Assembly: GCF_011634775.1 (NCBI RefSeq)
Contig: NZ_JAALXT010000005.1
Coordinates: 124,001-188,000 of the forward strand
Source of the DNA: Thalassoroseus pseudoceratinae
GTDB lineage: Bacteria > Planctomycetota > Planctomycetia > Planctomycetales > Planctomycetaceae
Direction of reading: 5' to 3'
Length of the DNA stretch: 64,000 nt
The position numbers and the translations under genes are program-made. Positions within the stretch are counted from its first letter, which is position 1, and each line of letters starts with the position of its first letter. Positions 18,569 to 27,506 of this stretch are shown piece after piece. The notes under the pieces were generated by a model that was given only the letters and a program-made list of their open reading frames with translations, was not told the origin of the DNA and ran no database searches.

Positions 18569-20221
18569 TCATTCGTCGTTGTCCGAGGTGTCCTCACGGA
18601 GAACTTCTTCGAGCGGTTGAACTTTCTTGCCGGCGAGTCGACTCACACTATGTTCGACTTGTTTCTGATAAGTGGGATTGTCTCGATAAAGACTGTTGAT
18701 TCGTCGCCAGATTTTCTGGGCTCCCAGAAGTTGATCGTCCAGGAACAATCCTTCCGCTTCACGGAGTTGCTGATTGACGAACTCGACCGAAGTGATCGGC
18801 GGATCGCTTTGCCGATCGGCGATTTGTGCCCGTTGTTTTTCGGCTAACAATCGAAACGGACGGGCGTCTTCGTTGCCACGGATGGATTCGATCAATTGAG
18901 CGTATTTGGAATCCGCGAAGGCCAAGTCTCCAAAGTCCTCAAAATCTTGGGCTTCCATGAACTGTGCTTCGGCAACCGATTTGGGTTTGACGCCTCGCTC
19001 TTTCCGACTTGTGGACTGCCGGAGAGCCAAGTCCATTTCGATGCGGTCGAGCCATTCACGGACCTCGGGATTGTATTGACTGTTCGGAAACCGCTCTTGC
19101 AGCGGCTCAATGAACTTCTCGCGAGCGGTTCGCCAATCGTCGATATTCTTCGACGCCATCAACGTCTTGGCTTCTTCGTAAAGACGTTGCTCACTCATCG
19201 GCCAAACCGACCAAGTGACAAAGCCAATCAACGCCGCCAAACACATCACGAGAAACCACGTTCGTTCATAGATCGGGCCGGCTGCTTTTTTCTTCTTCTT
19301 GCGTTTCTTGCGGCCTTTGGTTTCGACGGTGGGTGATCCCGGTGCGATGGCCGTCCGACCGTCTTTCGTGGCTCCGGAAACTGCCGTACGTGCCGCAACT
19401 CGTTGACCGACATCATCAAGAGCCACCTGAACCGCCAACGCGTCGAAGTAGCGATCCTCGGGGTCTTTGGCCATCAACTTCTCGATGAGCGATTCCAACC
19501 AGTACGGGCAATCGATGGCGAAACTCGTCAGTCGTTCCGGTTCCTCTTTGAGATGGGCCATCAACATCGCGGGCATCGAATCGTGTTCGTACGGCGTCCG
19601 TAGCGTGAGCATCTCGTACATCACGCATCCCAGGGCGTACAAATCGGTTTTTCGGGAAATCGGTTTCTTGCCGGTGATTTGCTCGGGAGCCATGTACGCA
19701 TACGTGCCGACCGTGCTGCCGGGAGCCGTCAACGCGGTGGCGTTGGTGTCCTGAGCGATGCCGAAATCTCCGATCTTCAACTGACCTTTCTTCGTGAGAA
19801 ACAAATTGGCCGGTTTCAAATCGCGATGGACGATGCCCGCTTCATGGGCGTACTCCAGACCTTTACAGATCGCCCGTGTGAACTCGATCACTTGTTCCCA
19901 TCCGAGCCGCCCCCGTTTTTCGAGCAGGTCCTCGACGCTGCCGCCGTCGATGTACTCCATCGCGTAAAACGTTTGCCCATCGACGGTACCGCCGCCAAAG
20001 TAACGCACAATGTGTTTGTGACGCAGCTTTTTGAGAATCTCCATTTCACGGTTAAACCGGGCTCGGAGTTTCATGTCGGACGACATCGTCGGCGTCAGCA
20101 CCTTGAGTGCGACCATCCGATTATCTTTGAGGTATTTCGCAAGATATACGACCCCCATACCGCCATCACCGAGCTTTCGCTCGATTTCAAACGGGCCAAT
20201 CCTGCGTTTGGCCTTGGCCAT
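18569..20221 (-). CDS. Membrane-bound Ser/Thr protein kinase (Hanks type)
   Basis: 550 residues from the ATG ending at 20221 (MAKAKRRIGPFEIE). The kinase domain (about 9-275) is intact: glycine loop GDGGMGVVY, ATP-binding Lys40, Glu59, catalytic HRDLKPAN (132-139), DFG 152-154 and APEQ of the activation loop. After a Lys-rich stretch (KGRKKRKKKKKAAG) comes one transmembrane helix (about 322-340) and a helical extracytoplasmic tail with TPR-like and Lys/Arg/Glu-rich helices. This is the usual planctomycete receptor-like layout: cytoplasmic kinase, external sensor or scaffold. Targets cannot be read. Upstream of the TPR-redoxin gene in the same direction. Confidence 0.93.
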   Translation of the reverse strand: MAKAKRRIGPFEIERKLGDGGMGVVYLAKYLKDNRMVALKVLTPTMSSDMKLRARFNREMEILKKLRHKHIVRYFGGGTVDGQTFYAMEYIDGGSVEDLLEKRGRLGWEQVIEFTRAICKGLEYAHEAGIVHRDLKPANLFLTKKGQLKIGDFGIAQDTNATALTAPGSTVGTYAYMAPEQITGKKPISRKTDLYALGCVMYEMLTLRTPYEHDSMPAMLMAHLKEEPERLTSFAIDCPYWLESLIEKLMAKDPEDRYFDALAVQVALDDVGQRVAARTAVSGATKDGRTAIAPGSPTVETKGRKKRKKKKKAAGPIYERTWFLVMCLAALIGFVTWSVWPMSEQRLYEEAKTLMASKNIDDWRTAREKFIEPLQERFPNSQYNPEVREWLDRIEMDLALRQSTSRKERGVKPKSVAEAQFMEAQDFEDFGDLAFADSKYAQLIESIRGNEDARPFRLLAEKQRAQIADRQSDPPITSVEFVNQQLREAEGLFLDDQLLGAQKIWRRINSLYRDNPTYQKQVEHSVSRLAGKKVQPLEEVLREDTSDNDE

Positions 20222-20453
20222 TCCGCTACTCCGAGACCTGGTGAACCACGATGCCAAACCTCCTTGCGTTCCGCGTCAATCCGCCATCAAAGCCGGAATT
20301 GCCGAATTGCAACGAATGATTCTGAACCGTAAATGGTGAATTGATTGAGGATGGAAACGAATCCTTCGGGCACATGGATTCGTCATTCCGTCGGGGAACC
20401 TCCATTTTTCCGTAAGTGGTCGCGAGATGCAACTTGGAACAAATGCCGAGTTC

Positions 20454-20480
20454 TTGAATTCTTTTGAAACAAAAGTTCAA
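20454..20480. promoter_or_regulatory. Imperfect palindrome upstream of the di-haem cytochrome gene
   Basis: TTGAATTCTTTTG opposite CAAAAGTTCAA around a three-base loop, with a two-base bulge, about 60 bases before the ATG at 20542. A TAGAAT hexamer (20481-20486) follows directly and may be a -10 element; no matching -35 is convincing. Possible operator. Confidence 0.3.
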
Positions 20481-20541
20481 TAGAATCTGGTCTGATAGAG
20501 CAAGAGGCTTCGCTTTGTGACCGAAGATTAGGAGAGAATCC

Positions 20542-21837
20542 ATGACGAAACCTTCAAATCCCGTCGTCTGGCGAGCGGTATTTCTGATGGCTGCCGTGTG
20601 TGGCATCGGACTGGCTTGGAAGGCCGGGCAGGGGTACACGCCGGATCGGCAATCGATTGCCCTCGGTCAGGATCTGTTTACTCATGCCTGGGAAGTGAAT
20701 GACGAACTCGCCGCGGAAGGCGACGGATTAGGCCCGGTCTACAATGCGGAATCGTGTGTGGCGTGCCACTTCCAAGGCGGCGTTGGGGGAGCCGGACCGA
20801 ACTCGAAGAATGTCCTCACATTCCTGGTTGCTCCGATCGACCGAGGACAGCCGGTTCACGAAGGCGTCGTACATGCGTCTGCTGTTTCGGAGGAATGCGA
20901 AGAGACAACAGCCCTCATCCGCGAGCTGTTCCCGCCCACACCCGGCGGTGTCACAAACGATGGAATGTGCCGAGTTCGGGTGCCGAGTGTCGATCCACTG
21001 ACGTTCCAAACCATCAACACTCCGGCGTTGTTCGGTGTGGGTGAGTTGTCGAAGATCACCGATCAGGCGATTACCTGGAACCGTTGGAAGCGAAATCTCT
21101 CCATGATGGGGCAGGAGATGCGAGGCAATTGGAACATGATCCCCACGGGCGAAGTGCGAACCCTGGATGACGGCCGCATCGGGAAACTCGGCTGGAAAGG
21201 CCAATTCGCTGACCTGGAAGAATTCGTTGCGGTCGCATGTGCGGTGGAAATGGGCCTCTCGAACCCGCTTAAGCAACAACTTCTCCCCCGAAATGCCGCG
21301 TCCGCCCGTGTGAATATCACGGACTCCTCTGCAAAGTTGGATTTGGATCAACAACAGTTCGATGCACTGGTCGCGTTTGTGGAATCTCTGCCACGTCCCG
21401 AACAGGTTCTGCCCGATGATCCCGAAGCGTGTCAGATCATTCACGAAGGTGAAGACGCTTTCCACGAAGTCGGATGTGCGGAGTGCCACACGCCGAGTAT
21501 TGGCGGGGTCGATGGCATTTACAGCGACTTCCTCATTTACCGAATCGAACCGGAAGAAAACGAAGGGAACAACGGTGGCGGATACGGTCCTCCCATTCCG
21601 GACGATTGGCCCGAAGACATCCCCGAACCAGCAGAATGGCAAACGCCGCCACTGTGGGGTGTCGCCGACTCCGCCCCATACTTTCACGATGGCAAATCAC
21701 CGACATTGCACGCCGCGATCGAACGTCACGACGGAGCCGCGAAACTCTCGCGGGAACGGTACCGCAAACTCAGTCCTCACAAACGTTCCGCCATCCTGAG
21801 ATTTTTGGAAAGCCTTCGCGCTCCCCAAGTCCGGTGA
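20542..21837 (+). CDS. Di-haem oxidoreductase-family (DHOR) cytochrome c
   Basis: 431 residues with an N-terminal signal/anchor helix (about 9-27) and two haem-c motifs, CVACH (72-76) and CAECH (312-316). The segment between them and the C-terminal LWGVADSAPYFHDGKSPTLHAAIERHDG are typical of the DHOR/DUF1111 family (thiol oxidoreductase-like, MauG-related). It is expected outside the membrane, transferring electrons to or from an unidentified partner. A good ribosome-binding sequence (TTAGGAGA) lies 8 bases before the ATG. Transcribed alone; ends at a bidirectional terminator shared with the convergent VWA gene. Confidence 0.88.
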   Translation: MTKPSNPVVWRAVFLMAAVCGIGLAWKAGQGYTPDRQSIALGQDLFTHAWEVNDELAAEGDGLGPVYNAESCVACHFQGGVGGAGPNSKNVLTFLVAPIDRGQPVHEGVVHASAVSEECEETTALIRELFPPTPGGVTNDGMCRVRVPSVDPLTFQTINTPALFGVGELSKITDQAITWNRWKRNLSMMGQEMRGNWNMIPTGEVRTLDDGRIGKLGWKGQFADLEEFVAVACAVEMGLSNPLKQQLLPRNAASARVNITDSSAKLDLDQQQFDALVAFVESLPRPEQVLPDDPEACQIIHEGEDAFHEVGCAECHTPSIGGVDGIYSDFLIYRIEPEENEGNNGGGYGPPIPDDWPEDIPEPAEWQTPPLWGVADSAPYFHDGKSPTLHAAIERHDGAAKLSRERYRKLSPHKRSAILRFLESLRAPQVR

Positions 21838-21848
21838 ATGCAGATAAC

Positions 21849-21882
21849 GCGTGTCACGGCTGTAGGAGTCGTGACACGCTTT
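21849..21882. terminator. Bidirectional terminator between DHOR and VWA genes
   Basis: Perfect 10-bp stem GCGTGTCACG (21849-21858) with CGTGACACGC (21870-21879), 11-base loop, short T-run on the plus strand. Located precisely between the two convergent stop codons. Confidence 0.7.
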
Positions 21883-21885
21883 CAA

Positions 21886-22542
21886 TCACTCGTCGATGGA
21901 ATCGTTGCGGTCGAATTCGTCGAACTCAATTTGCGATTCCGCGTCGCCAGCAGAACGAGCACTGCGAAACTTCGATGTGTTCTTCGCCATTGCCGCGAAA
22001 GCCGCATGCTGACCACGTGCACTATGCGAATACGCTAGCGACGATCCGGCGGAGATCCCCATCGCCGCAGCGGACGCAATGGCATCCTGGTCGGCTCCCA
22101 AGAACACAAACTGCCAATTGTATTTGTCCCGGTGCTCGGCGATGAGGTCGTTGATCCGTGCGAGGTCAAACTCTTGGCTGGAATTCTCTTGCCCATCGGT
22201 CTGAATCACAAACAAAACCATGCCCGGTCGATCGGCTTCCGACATCGCCGCAAACTGCCGTCCATTCTCCAAAATTGTCCGACCAATCGCATCCAGCAAT
22301 GCCGTGCTGCCACGCGGTTGATAGGTTTCGAGCGTCAATGGTGCGAAATCCTGAATGGGAATCGTCGCGCAATCGACTTGGTAACGATCGTCAAATTGCA
22401 CCAACGTCAGCAAGCATTCGCCCGATTCCTCTTGCTGAGTAGCAACGTACCCGTTGACCGCCTCGATCGTGGCTTCGCGAATGATCCCCATTGAACCAGA
22501 GCGGTCGAGAACAACAGTGATATGTGTTTTGTTGAGGTCCAT
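21886..22542 (-). CDS. Von Willebrand factor A domain protein
   Basis: 218 residues, essentially one VWA domain. The MIDAS motif DRSGSMG is at residues 13-19, the second metal contact in RGSTALLDAIG (about 77-87), and the third Asp in QTDGQENSS (about 113-121). The C-terminal 50 residues are Ala/Ser-rich then acidic and likely disordered. No signal peptide, so cytoplasmic. Metal-dependent protein binding is expected; no MoxR-type ATPase or other usual VWA partner lies next to it. The sequence resembles stand-alone VWA proteins seen with tellurium-resistance or chaperone systems, but that is not supported by the context. Confidence 0.88.
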   Translation of the reverse strand: MDLNKTHITVVLDRSGSMGIIREATIEAVNGYVATQQEESGECLLTLVQFDDRYQVDCATIPIQDFAPLTLETYQPRGSTALLDAIGRTILENGRQFAAMSEADRPGMVLFVIQTDGQENSSQEFDLARINDLIAEHRDKYNWQFVFLGADQDAIASAAAMGISAGSSLAYSHSARGQHAAFAAMAKNTSKFRSARSAGDAESQIEFDEFDRNDSIDE

Positions 22543-22868
22543 GAATTTCGTCTCGCTAAAATAGTGAAGTGGTCAGACGGATTTGCTCTGTGTTCCCGAT
22601 CAACGCAAAACGCGGCCGTATGGATCTGCCATCCCTAATAATAACCAAATGGAATTCCCAGCCGACTCATCAAAAGCCACTTGGCGAACCTAAGGAGCTA
22701 GTGTAAACTGTACGACGCTCATTTGGATAGGTGTCGACTGGTCGGAAATGTCTATTCTACTGATCACCTTTTCGTGGTGACTTGGGACATCACTCTCTGA
22801 CCCATCGAGATATGGATTCTCGAAACCTGTGCCGAATGAGTAGGCCGACATCACGGAGGATCGGATCG
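22543..22868. other. Divergent intergenic region VWA/ddl
   Basis: About 326 bases holding divergent promoters. A short TCACC/GGTGA hairpin lies near 22763-22778. No ORF or recognised RNA seen; a promoter candidate for ddl is listed separately. Confidence 0.5.
22681..22709 (+). promoter_or_regulatory. Candidate sigma-70 promoter of ddl
   Basis: TTGGCG (22681-22686), a spacer of exactly 17 bases and TAAACT (22704-22709). Each hexamer matches four of six consensus positions. It would give a leader of roughly 150 bases before the ddl start. Confidence 0.35.
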
Positions 22869-23822
22869 ATGACAACCTTAGCAAACCGGCGTATTGTGGT
22901 TTTAGGCGGAGGAGCATCCGCCGAACGCGACATTAGCTTGGCCAGCGGTCGAGCAGTGCTCACGGCTCTGCGAATCTGTGGGCATCATGTGGTTTGGCTC
23001 GACCCCCACGAATCTAAGCTGACTGAGTTTGCTTGGGAACCCCGCGACGTTGCTTTCAATGCCCTGCATGGCGAATTCGGTGAAGACGGCGGGGTACAAC
23101 GGATTCTTGAATCGCTTGGCGTCCCGCTCACCGGGTGTGATTCCGTGGCCGCCGAATTGACGTTTAGCAAATCCGCCTGCAAAGAACGGTTCCGCCACGC
23201 TCGCGTGCCCACTCCGGAAAGCGTGGTGATTCATCAATCCGATGACGCCGAACGCATCGAATGGTTGGCCCGGAATATTGGCTTCCCGTTGGTCGTGAAG
23301 CCAGATCGTCAGGGTTCGAGCCTGGGCGTGTCGATCGTCCAATCCGCCGAAGAGTTGCCCGCGGCCCTCACCGAGTGTTTCCATTTCGGGAAACACGGTC
23401 TGTTGGAATCGTTCGTCGATGGCACAGAGTGGACCGTCGGAATCTTGCCACATCGCACGTTGCCGCCGGTTCGCATCGAGACACCTCGTTCGTTCTACGA
23501 CTTCGAGGCCAAGTATTCCGACTCCCACACGCGATACGAATTCGCCGAGGAACTACCACCGCGAGTTTTGCGACATCTCGAGTACGTTGCTGCTCAGGCG
23601 GCGGAATCGGTTGGCATTCAGGAATTGTCGCGTGTGGACCTGCGATTGGATCGCCACTTGGAACCGTGGGTGTTGGAGATCAACGCCGTTCCCGGCCTGA
23701 CCGATCACAGCCTGATTCCGAAAGCCGCTCGCAAAGTGGGCTTGTCTCTCGGTGAACTTTGCGAACAAGCACTGAACCGCGCCATCGAACGTGTACCACT
23801 CTTGCACCGTTCCGCAGCCTAG
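22869..23822 (+). CDS. ddl: D-alanine--D-alanine ligase
   Basis: 317 residues, normal for the family. Joins two D-alanines with ATP for peptidoglycan precursor synthesis; cytoplasmic. Visible: GGGASAERDISLASG (N-terminal loop), HGEFGEDGGVQRILESLGVPLTG, the ATP-grasp segment PLVVKPDRQGSSLGVSIV, and the magnesium/substrate end SRVDLRLDRHLEPWVLEINAVPGLTDHSLIPKAA. The start ATG at 22869 has a GGAGGA ribosome-binding sequence; frames upstream are not needed. Its presence bears on the old question of planctomycete peptidoglycan: the ligase residues look complete. Transcribed alone, possibly from the promoter at 22681-22709. Confidence 0.96.
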   Translation: MTTLANRRIVVLGGGASAERDISLASGRAVLTALRICGHHVVWLDPHESKLTEFAWEPRDVAFNALHGEFGEDGGVQRILESLGVPLTGCDSVAAELTFSKSACKERFRHARVPTPESVVIHQSDDAERIEWLARNIGFPLVVKPDRQGSSLGVSIVQSAEELPAALTECFHFGKHGLLESFVDGTEWTVGILPHRTLPPVRIETPRSFYDFEAKYSDSHTRYEFAEELPPRVLRHLEYVAAQAAESVGIQELSRVDLRLDRHLEPWVLEINAVPGLTDHSLIPKAARKVGLSLGELCEQALNRAIERVPLLHRSAA

Positions 23823-24098
23823 CGAAACTTCAGCAATCCAGTTGATTCCCAAGCGTTCTCGTGTCGTCAGGAATTCATTTTCGGGTGCAGCGGCATCAAT
23901 CTCTTGATGTCCAGAATATGCAGGCATTTTTGACGTCCCCCTCAGCTATCGAAGACCGTAAAACGGTCTAATCGTCACAAACATTCCAAGTCGGCCTCAT
24001 CTTGAATGCCGTTTGTGCCGATAATGAGGATGGACAGGGACGTCCATATAACATGGCGTTCTCCTTCCGAAATGGATTTCCGGCAGGAAACGCATCCT

Positions 24099-24401
24099 AT
24101 GAATCAGTCGAACGAACTCAATACCGGCCAGCCCACTCCCCAACCGGACGCTTCCGAGCAAGCCGTGCTGGCCGCGAAGCAAACACCGGAATTTATCCTC
24201 TCACACGAGGGTGAACTTCACGGAGTCGACACGCCCGAGCACCGCGAACTGGTGCGACGCATCACCGCATGCGTGCATGCATGTGACGGCATTTCCACCG
24301 CGGAACTCGAAGCCGGCATCATCGCGGACATGCGGAAGGTCATTGCCGAAGTGCTCCCTGTGCTGCAAGCACAACAAGCCGCCCAGAAAAAAGCGGGCTA
24401 A
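24099..24401 (+). CDS. Small hypothetical protein
   Basis: 100 residues from ATG at 24099 (MNQSNELNTG), preceded by GGAA; the frame opens further upstream to 24006 but with poor content. The N-terminal 35 residues are polar and Gln/Pro-rich. The core HGVDTPEHRELVRRITACVHACDGIST is reminiscent of an RIVACVNACxGI segment found in small phage-derived and environmental proteins (family memory, not checked). The C-terminus ends in a Gln/Ala/Lys helix. No membrane segment. Transcribed alone, convergent with the oxidoreductase gene; a GACCG/CGGTC hairpin lies near 24468-24482. Function unknown. Confidence 0.65.
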   Translation: MNQSNELNTGQPTPQPDASEQAVLAAKQTPEFILSHEGELHGVDTPEHRELVRRITACVHACDGISTAELEAGIIADMRKVIAEVLPVLQAQQAAQKKAG

Positions 24402-24484
24402 ACGACCGTCAGAACAGTTCGCTCGTGATCGTCGCGGGTTCTGTCTCGTGGAAGCGAGGAAACAGGAGACCGGAACACGGTCTG

Positions 24485-25429
24485 TTACTCGGCCGAGATA
24501 AACATCTCCGCTGCACCGCCGTTTCTCCACGATTCCTCCAAGACGGCGAAACACCTGAGCAACTCTGTCGTTGTCGAAACGGTATTTGGGACGATCGGTT
24601 CTTGAAGCGAATCCAGCGGATCAATCAGATCGACCGCACTCGCTGGTAGTTCGTAGATTTCATCTTCGGGAGTACGGACGACTTGGGCATGGTTACGAAA
24701 TCCGCGATGCGTTCCCGCGATTTGCCAACCCGTGTCCTCGGAAATCACTGATCGGGTACTGCGACGAATCTCGATCGTCAAGCCCCCCCGTTCCCGAAGC
24801 AGCAGCAAATACCCGCCCCGTGCTTCGCCATCCATCCCCGGTAGCGGAATTGCTTGCACGGTCATGTCGCGATGACTTCGATCACCGACATGCAACAGGT
24901 CCCACGCTTGGGCCAAATCCGTCAACGCAAAATCCGCAAATGGTTCTGGTTCCAAACCGGCTTCGGGCGGAACAACACCCGCTGAGCAAATGCTGCGTCG
25001 GATTGACCGAAGCGGACCAAAGTCCTCGGTAGACACCGCTGCCATCACTGCCGAAAACTCCGCATCTGCATGATCAGAGCGAAAGATCATCAATCGGCAA
25101 TCACGACGAACGGCCTCCGATCTGAGAGAGATTAGATCGACCGCCGTGATTTCTGTCGACAATGACAACGCCACCGTCCGACCGGCCAACAGCAGTGGTT
25201 GGATGTTCTTGGGGTTGGCGTTACAGACTAAGGCAGTGTCCCATTCCAGCAACGCGAGATCATCGGGGGAATCGATAACCGATTCACAAAGCCGAGTCGC
25301 GGCACTCCGCAGGAGCGATTCAGTTTCGCAAGCGGCAACAACGAAAAAATCCGGGCGGAAATGCAATTGTTGAAGCCAATGCATTCCCGTCCGGTTCAAT
25401 CCAATGATCGCAACTCGCTGAGGCGTCAT
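24485..25429 (-). CDS. Divergent Gfo/Idh/MocA-like oxidoreductase
   Basis: 314 residues. A Rossmann-type N-terminus is visible (RVAIIGLNRTGMHWLQQL, then FVVAACETESLLRSAA and WDTALVCNANPKNIQPLLLAGRTVALS), as in NAD(P)-dependent Gfo/Idh/MocA enzymes. The second half would form the beta-sheet domain, but the usual EKP motif after the second strand is missing (LSTEITAVD stands there). It is therefore a divergent member whose catalytic status is uncertain. It begins 20 bases after the rpoD stop in the same direction, so the two are likely co-transcribed. Confidence 0.65.
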   Translation of the reverse strand: MTPQRVAIIGLNRTGMHWLQQLHFRPDFFVVAACETESLLRSAATRLCESVIDSPDDLALLEWDTALVCNANPKNIQPLLLAGRTVALSLSTEITAVDLISLRSEAVRRDCRLMIFRSDHADAEFSAVMAAVSTEDFGPLRSIRRSICSAGVVPPEAGLEPEPFADFALTDLAQAWDLLHVGDRSHRDMTVQAIPLPGMDGEARGGYLLLLRERGGLTIEIRRSTRSVISEDTGWQIAGTHRGFRNHAQVVRTPEDEIYELPASAVDLIDPLDSLQEPIVPNTVSTTTELLRCFAVLEESWRNGGAAEMFISAE

Positions 25430-25449
25430 TCGAGTTGGTTTGCGTCCTC

Positions 25450-27156
25450 TCAGGCGCCCACGGTTTCCAGCTCGTCTGCTGATTCGAATTCTTCTTCGAA
25501 TTCAGCGTCCTGATCGACGAATCCACGCAAGTGGTCGGATCGGGTGTGGTGCTGCAACTTCTTCAGGGCTTTGGATTCGATCTGCCGAATCCGTTCGCGA
25601 GTCACTTTGAAGATACGACCGGTTTCTTCCAGCGTGTAGCTGTACCCGTCGCCAAGACCGTAACGCAAACGAATGATTTCGCGTTCGCGGTAGGTCAGAC
25701 TACGAAGGACATGCTCGATTTTGTCCCGCAGCATTTGATGCATCGCGGAATCGGCGGGGCTGCCTTCGCTGGAGTCTTCGAGGAAATCACCGAAGCTGGA
25801 ATCTTCACTTTCGCCGACCGGCGTATCCAAGCTGATCGGATGCTTCCAGGTCTTCATGATCCGTTCGGTTTCCTCGACGGTCAAACCGACGGCATCCGCC
25901 AGTTCTTCCATGTTGGGATCACGACCGGTTTCTTGACGAATCGCTTCGGCTTTGGCTTTCAAAGTCGAAATGCTTTGGAACATGTGGACCGGAATTCGGA
26001 TGGTCCGGGCATGGTCGGCGACGGCTCGCGTGATGGCCTGGCGAATCCACCAAGTTGCATAGGTGCTGAACTTGTAGCCGCGACGGTATTCGTACTTTTC
26101 GACGCCCCGCATCAAGCCGGCGTTGCCTTCTTGAATGAGGTCGAGGAAGGACAAACCACGGTTACGATATTTCTTGGCGATCGAAACCACCAATCGCAGG
26201 TTGCCACCGGAAAGTTGTTGCTTGGCTTCGGTCCAGGCTTGGTAACGCCGTCCGACTTCCCGCATGCGGGCTTGGAAATCGTCGGCGGATTCCAACGTCA
26301 TCGTTTCGTAATCATCGAGTTCGCGTTGAAGGATTTCCGCTTCGGAAGCACCACGACGGTGGGCTCGCAAACTTGTGATCTGACGTTGCAGTTCACCGAT
26401 GCGATCGGAGACCTGTTCCATCTTTTTCTTGATCGGTTGCAAACGTTGTGTACGAACAGAAAGTTCTTCGCACAGCGTACACATCTTACGACGACGAATC
26501 GTCATCCGTTCGGCGGCGACGTTCTTCTCTTCGTCGCTGCAGTCCGCCGATGTCACAATCGCGTAATCTTCTTCGTTGAGCTTCATCAGCTGCTTCAACG
26601 TTTTCAGATTGTGCGGCATCCGACCGAGGATTTGTTCCTTCTGAACGTTTTCAGTTTCGCTGGTTCGTAGCGTCCGTTCGAAGGGCAACTCGCCGCAAGC
26701 GACTTTATCGAGGATGTCGATGGCTTGCTTGAGAGCGAAGTCCGACTCCATCACTTTGCGTCGGAAACGCTTTCGGGTGATTTCGATTTGCTTGGCCAGG
26801 AAAATTTCCCGTTCGCGGGAGAGCAACGGAATGTTGCCCATTTGGCTCAGGTACATGCGGATCGGATCACGGGACGAAAGCGCTGCAGTCTCCGGAGGCA
26901 GCAGTGATTTCATCCGTCGGGCGTCAGCCGCCTCGGCACGAGCCGCATCGGCTTCGCTGACCGGTGGGGCTGGTGGAGTCGGTTCCGGCGAGTCGATCAA
27001 TTCCAGCCCGGCTTCTTCACAAGCCAGAACCAATTGATCCACCAACGTCGGATCGCCCCCCTCGTCTGGGAGATACGCGTCGATCTCCTGAAATGTCAAC
27101 TGACCGACCGCTTCTGCACGCTCAATTAATGCCTGCTGGCCGTCTTCAAAATGCAC
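25450..27156 (-). CDS. rpoD: Primary RNA polymerase sigma factor RpoD (SigA)
   Basis: 568 residues. Directs RNA polymerase to housekeeping promoters. Order of regions: a short region 1.1 (about 1-60), region 1.2 beginning [22 protein letters not shown] (about 96-117), a long non-conserved region with coiled-coil character (about 140-300), region 2 ([51 protein letters not shown]), region 3, and region 4 with [18 protein letters not shown] and [37 protein letters not shown] is the region 3.2 finger. The start is GTG (27154-27156) with GAGG eight bases upstream; the overlapping ATG nearby is out of frame. Co-transcribed with the oxidoreductase downstream. Confidence 0.97.
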   Translation of the reverse strand: MHFEDGQQALIERAEAVGQLTFQEIDAYLPDEGGDPTLVDQLVLACEEAGLELIDSPEPTPPAPPVSEADAARAEAADARRMKSLLPPETAALSSRDPIRMYLSQMGNIPLLSREREIFLAKQIEITRKRFRRKVMESDFALKQAIDILDKVACGELPFERTLRTSETENVQKEQILGRMPHNLKTLKQLMKLNEEDYAIVTSADCSDEEKNVAAERMTIRRRKMCTLCEELSVRTQRLQPIKKKMEQVSDRIGELQRQITSLRAHRRGASEAEILQRELDDYETMTLESADDFQARMREVGRRYQAWTEAKQQLSGGNLRLVVSIAKKYRNRGLSFLDLIQEGNAGLMRGVEKYEYRRGYKFSTYATWWIRQAITRAVADHARTIRIPVHMFQSISTLKAKAEAIRQETGRDPNMEELADAVGLTVEETERIMKTWKHPISLDTPVGESEDSSFGDFLEDSSEGSPADSAMHQMLRDKIEHVLRSLTYREREIIRLRYGLGDGYSYTLEETGRIFKVTRERIRQIESKALKKLQHHTRSDHLRGFVDQDAEFEEEFESADELETVGA

Positions 27157-27275
27157 TGGTTCATCCTCGAAAATAAGGACCCGGAACGATTCGCACGTCC
27201 CTGCACGAATAAGGCTACGGAGATCGCCACCGCATGCCTAATGTTCGACTCTTGACTCAAAATAGACCTTGAGAC

Positions 27276-27289
27276 TCATCACGTGATGA
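27276..27289. repeat. 14-bp perfect palindrome upstream of rpoD
   Basis: TCATCACGTGATGA is fully self-complementary. A second element with the same TCATCA/TGATGA half-sites, GTCATCA-ATTCG-TGATGAC, lies at 27329-27347. Both sit 120-190 bases upstream of the rpoD start and could be operator half-sites or hairpin stems. Confidence 0.6.
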
Positions 27290-27307
27290 CATCTCACAAA
27301 AGCTTAT

Positions 27308-27506
27308 GCAGGGTTGCCCCCTGCGGGCGTCATCAATTCGTGATGACTCATTCATCTGTCACTCGAGGTCCCGTTAATTGCGTGACCTCAAAACTGACGC
27401 CCCCCTTGGGAAGGGTTGTTCTGCAACCGCACCTGCAGACCAGTCCGCCGCTGAATACGGCTGGCACGAGTCACCCAGCCGGATGGATAGAACTCCATTC
27501 GGCGGA
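27308..27506. ncRNA. Hairpin-dense segment, possible structured leader or RNA (strand undecided)
   Basis: Perfect pairings seen: GCAGGG/CCCTGC (27308-27313 with 27319-27324), GGGCGTCA/TGACGCCC (27325-27332 with 27395-27402), GTCATCA/TGATGAC (27329-27335 with 27341-27347), GAGGTC/GACCTC (27365-27370 with 27384-27389), GGTTG/CAACC (27414-27418 with 27424-27428) and GGCTGG/CCAGCC (27459-27464 with 27475-27480). The last is nested inside TCCGCCG/CGGCGGA (27444-27450 with 27500-27506). The second and third are mutually exclusive. No known RNA family recognised. Confidence 0.3.

Noticed and set aside
17960-18847. Plus-strand open frame of about 295 codons
   Set aside because: It spans the opposite strand of two real genes (TPR-redoxin and kinase) and their spacer; composition is not protein-like.
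25531-26670. Long plus-strand open frame opposite rpoD
   Set aside because: It is the mirror of the well-conserved sigma-factor coding sequence, has no recognisable protein motif and arises from codon bias on the opposite strand.
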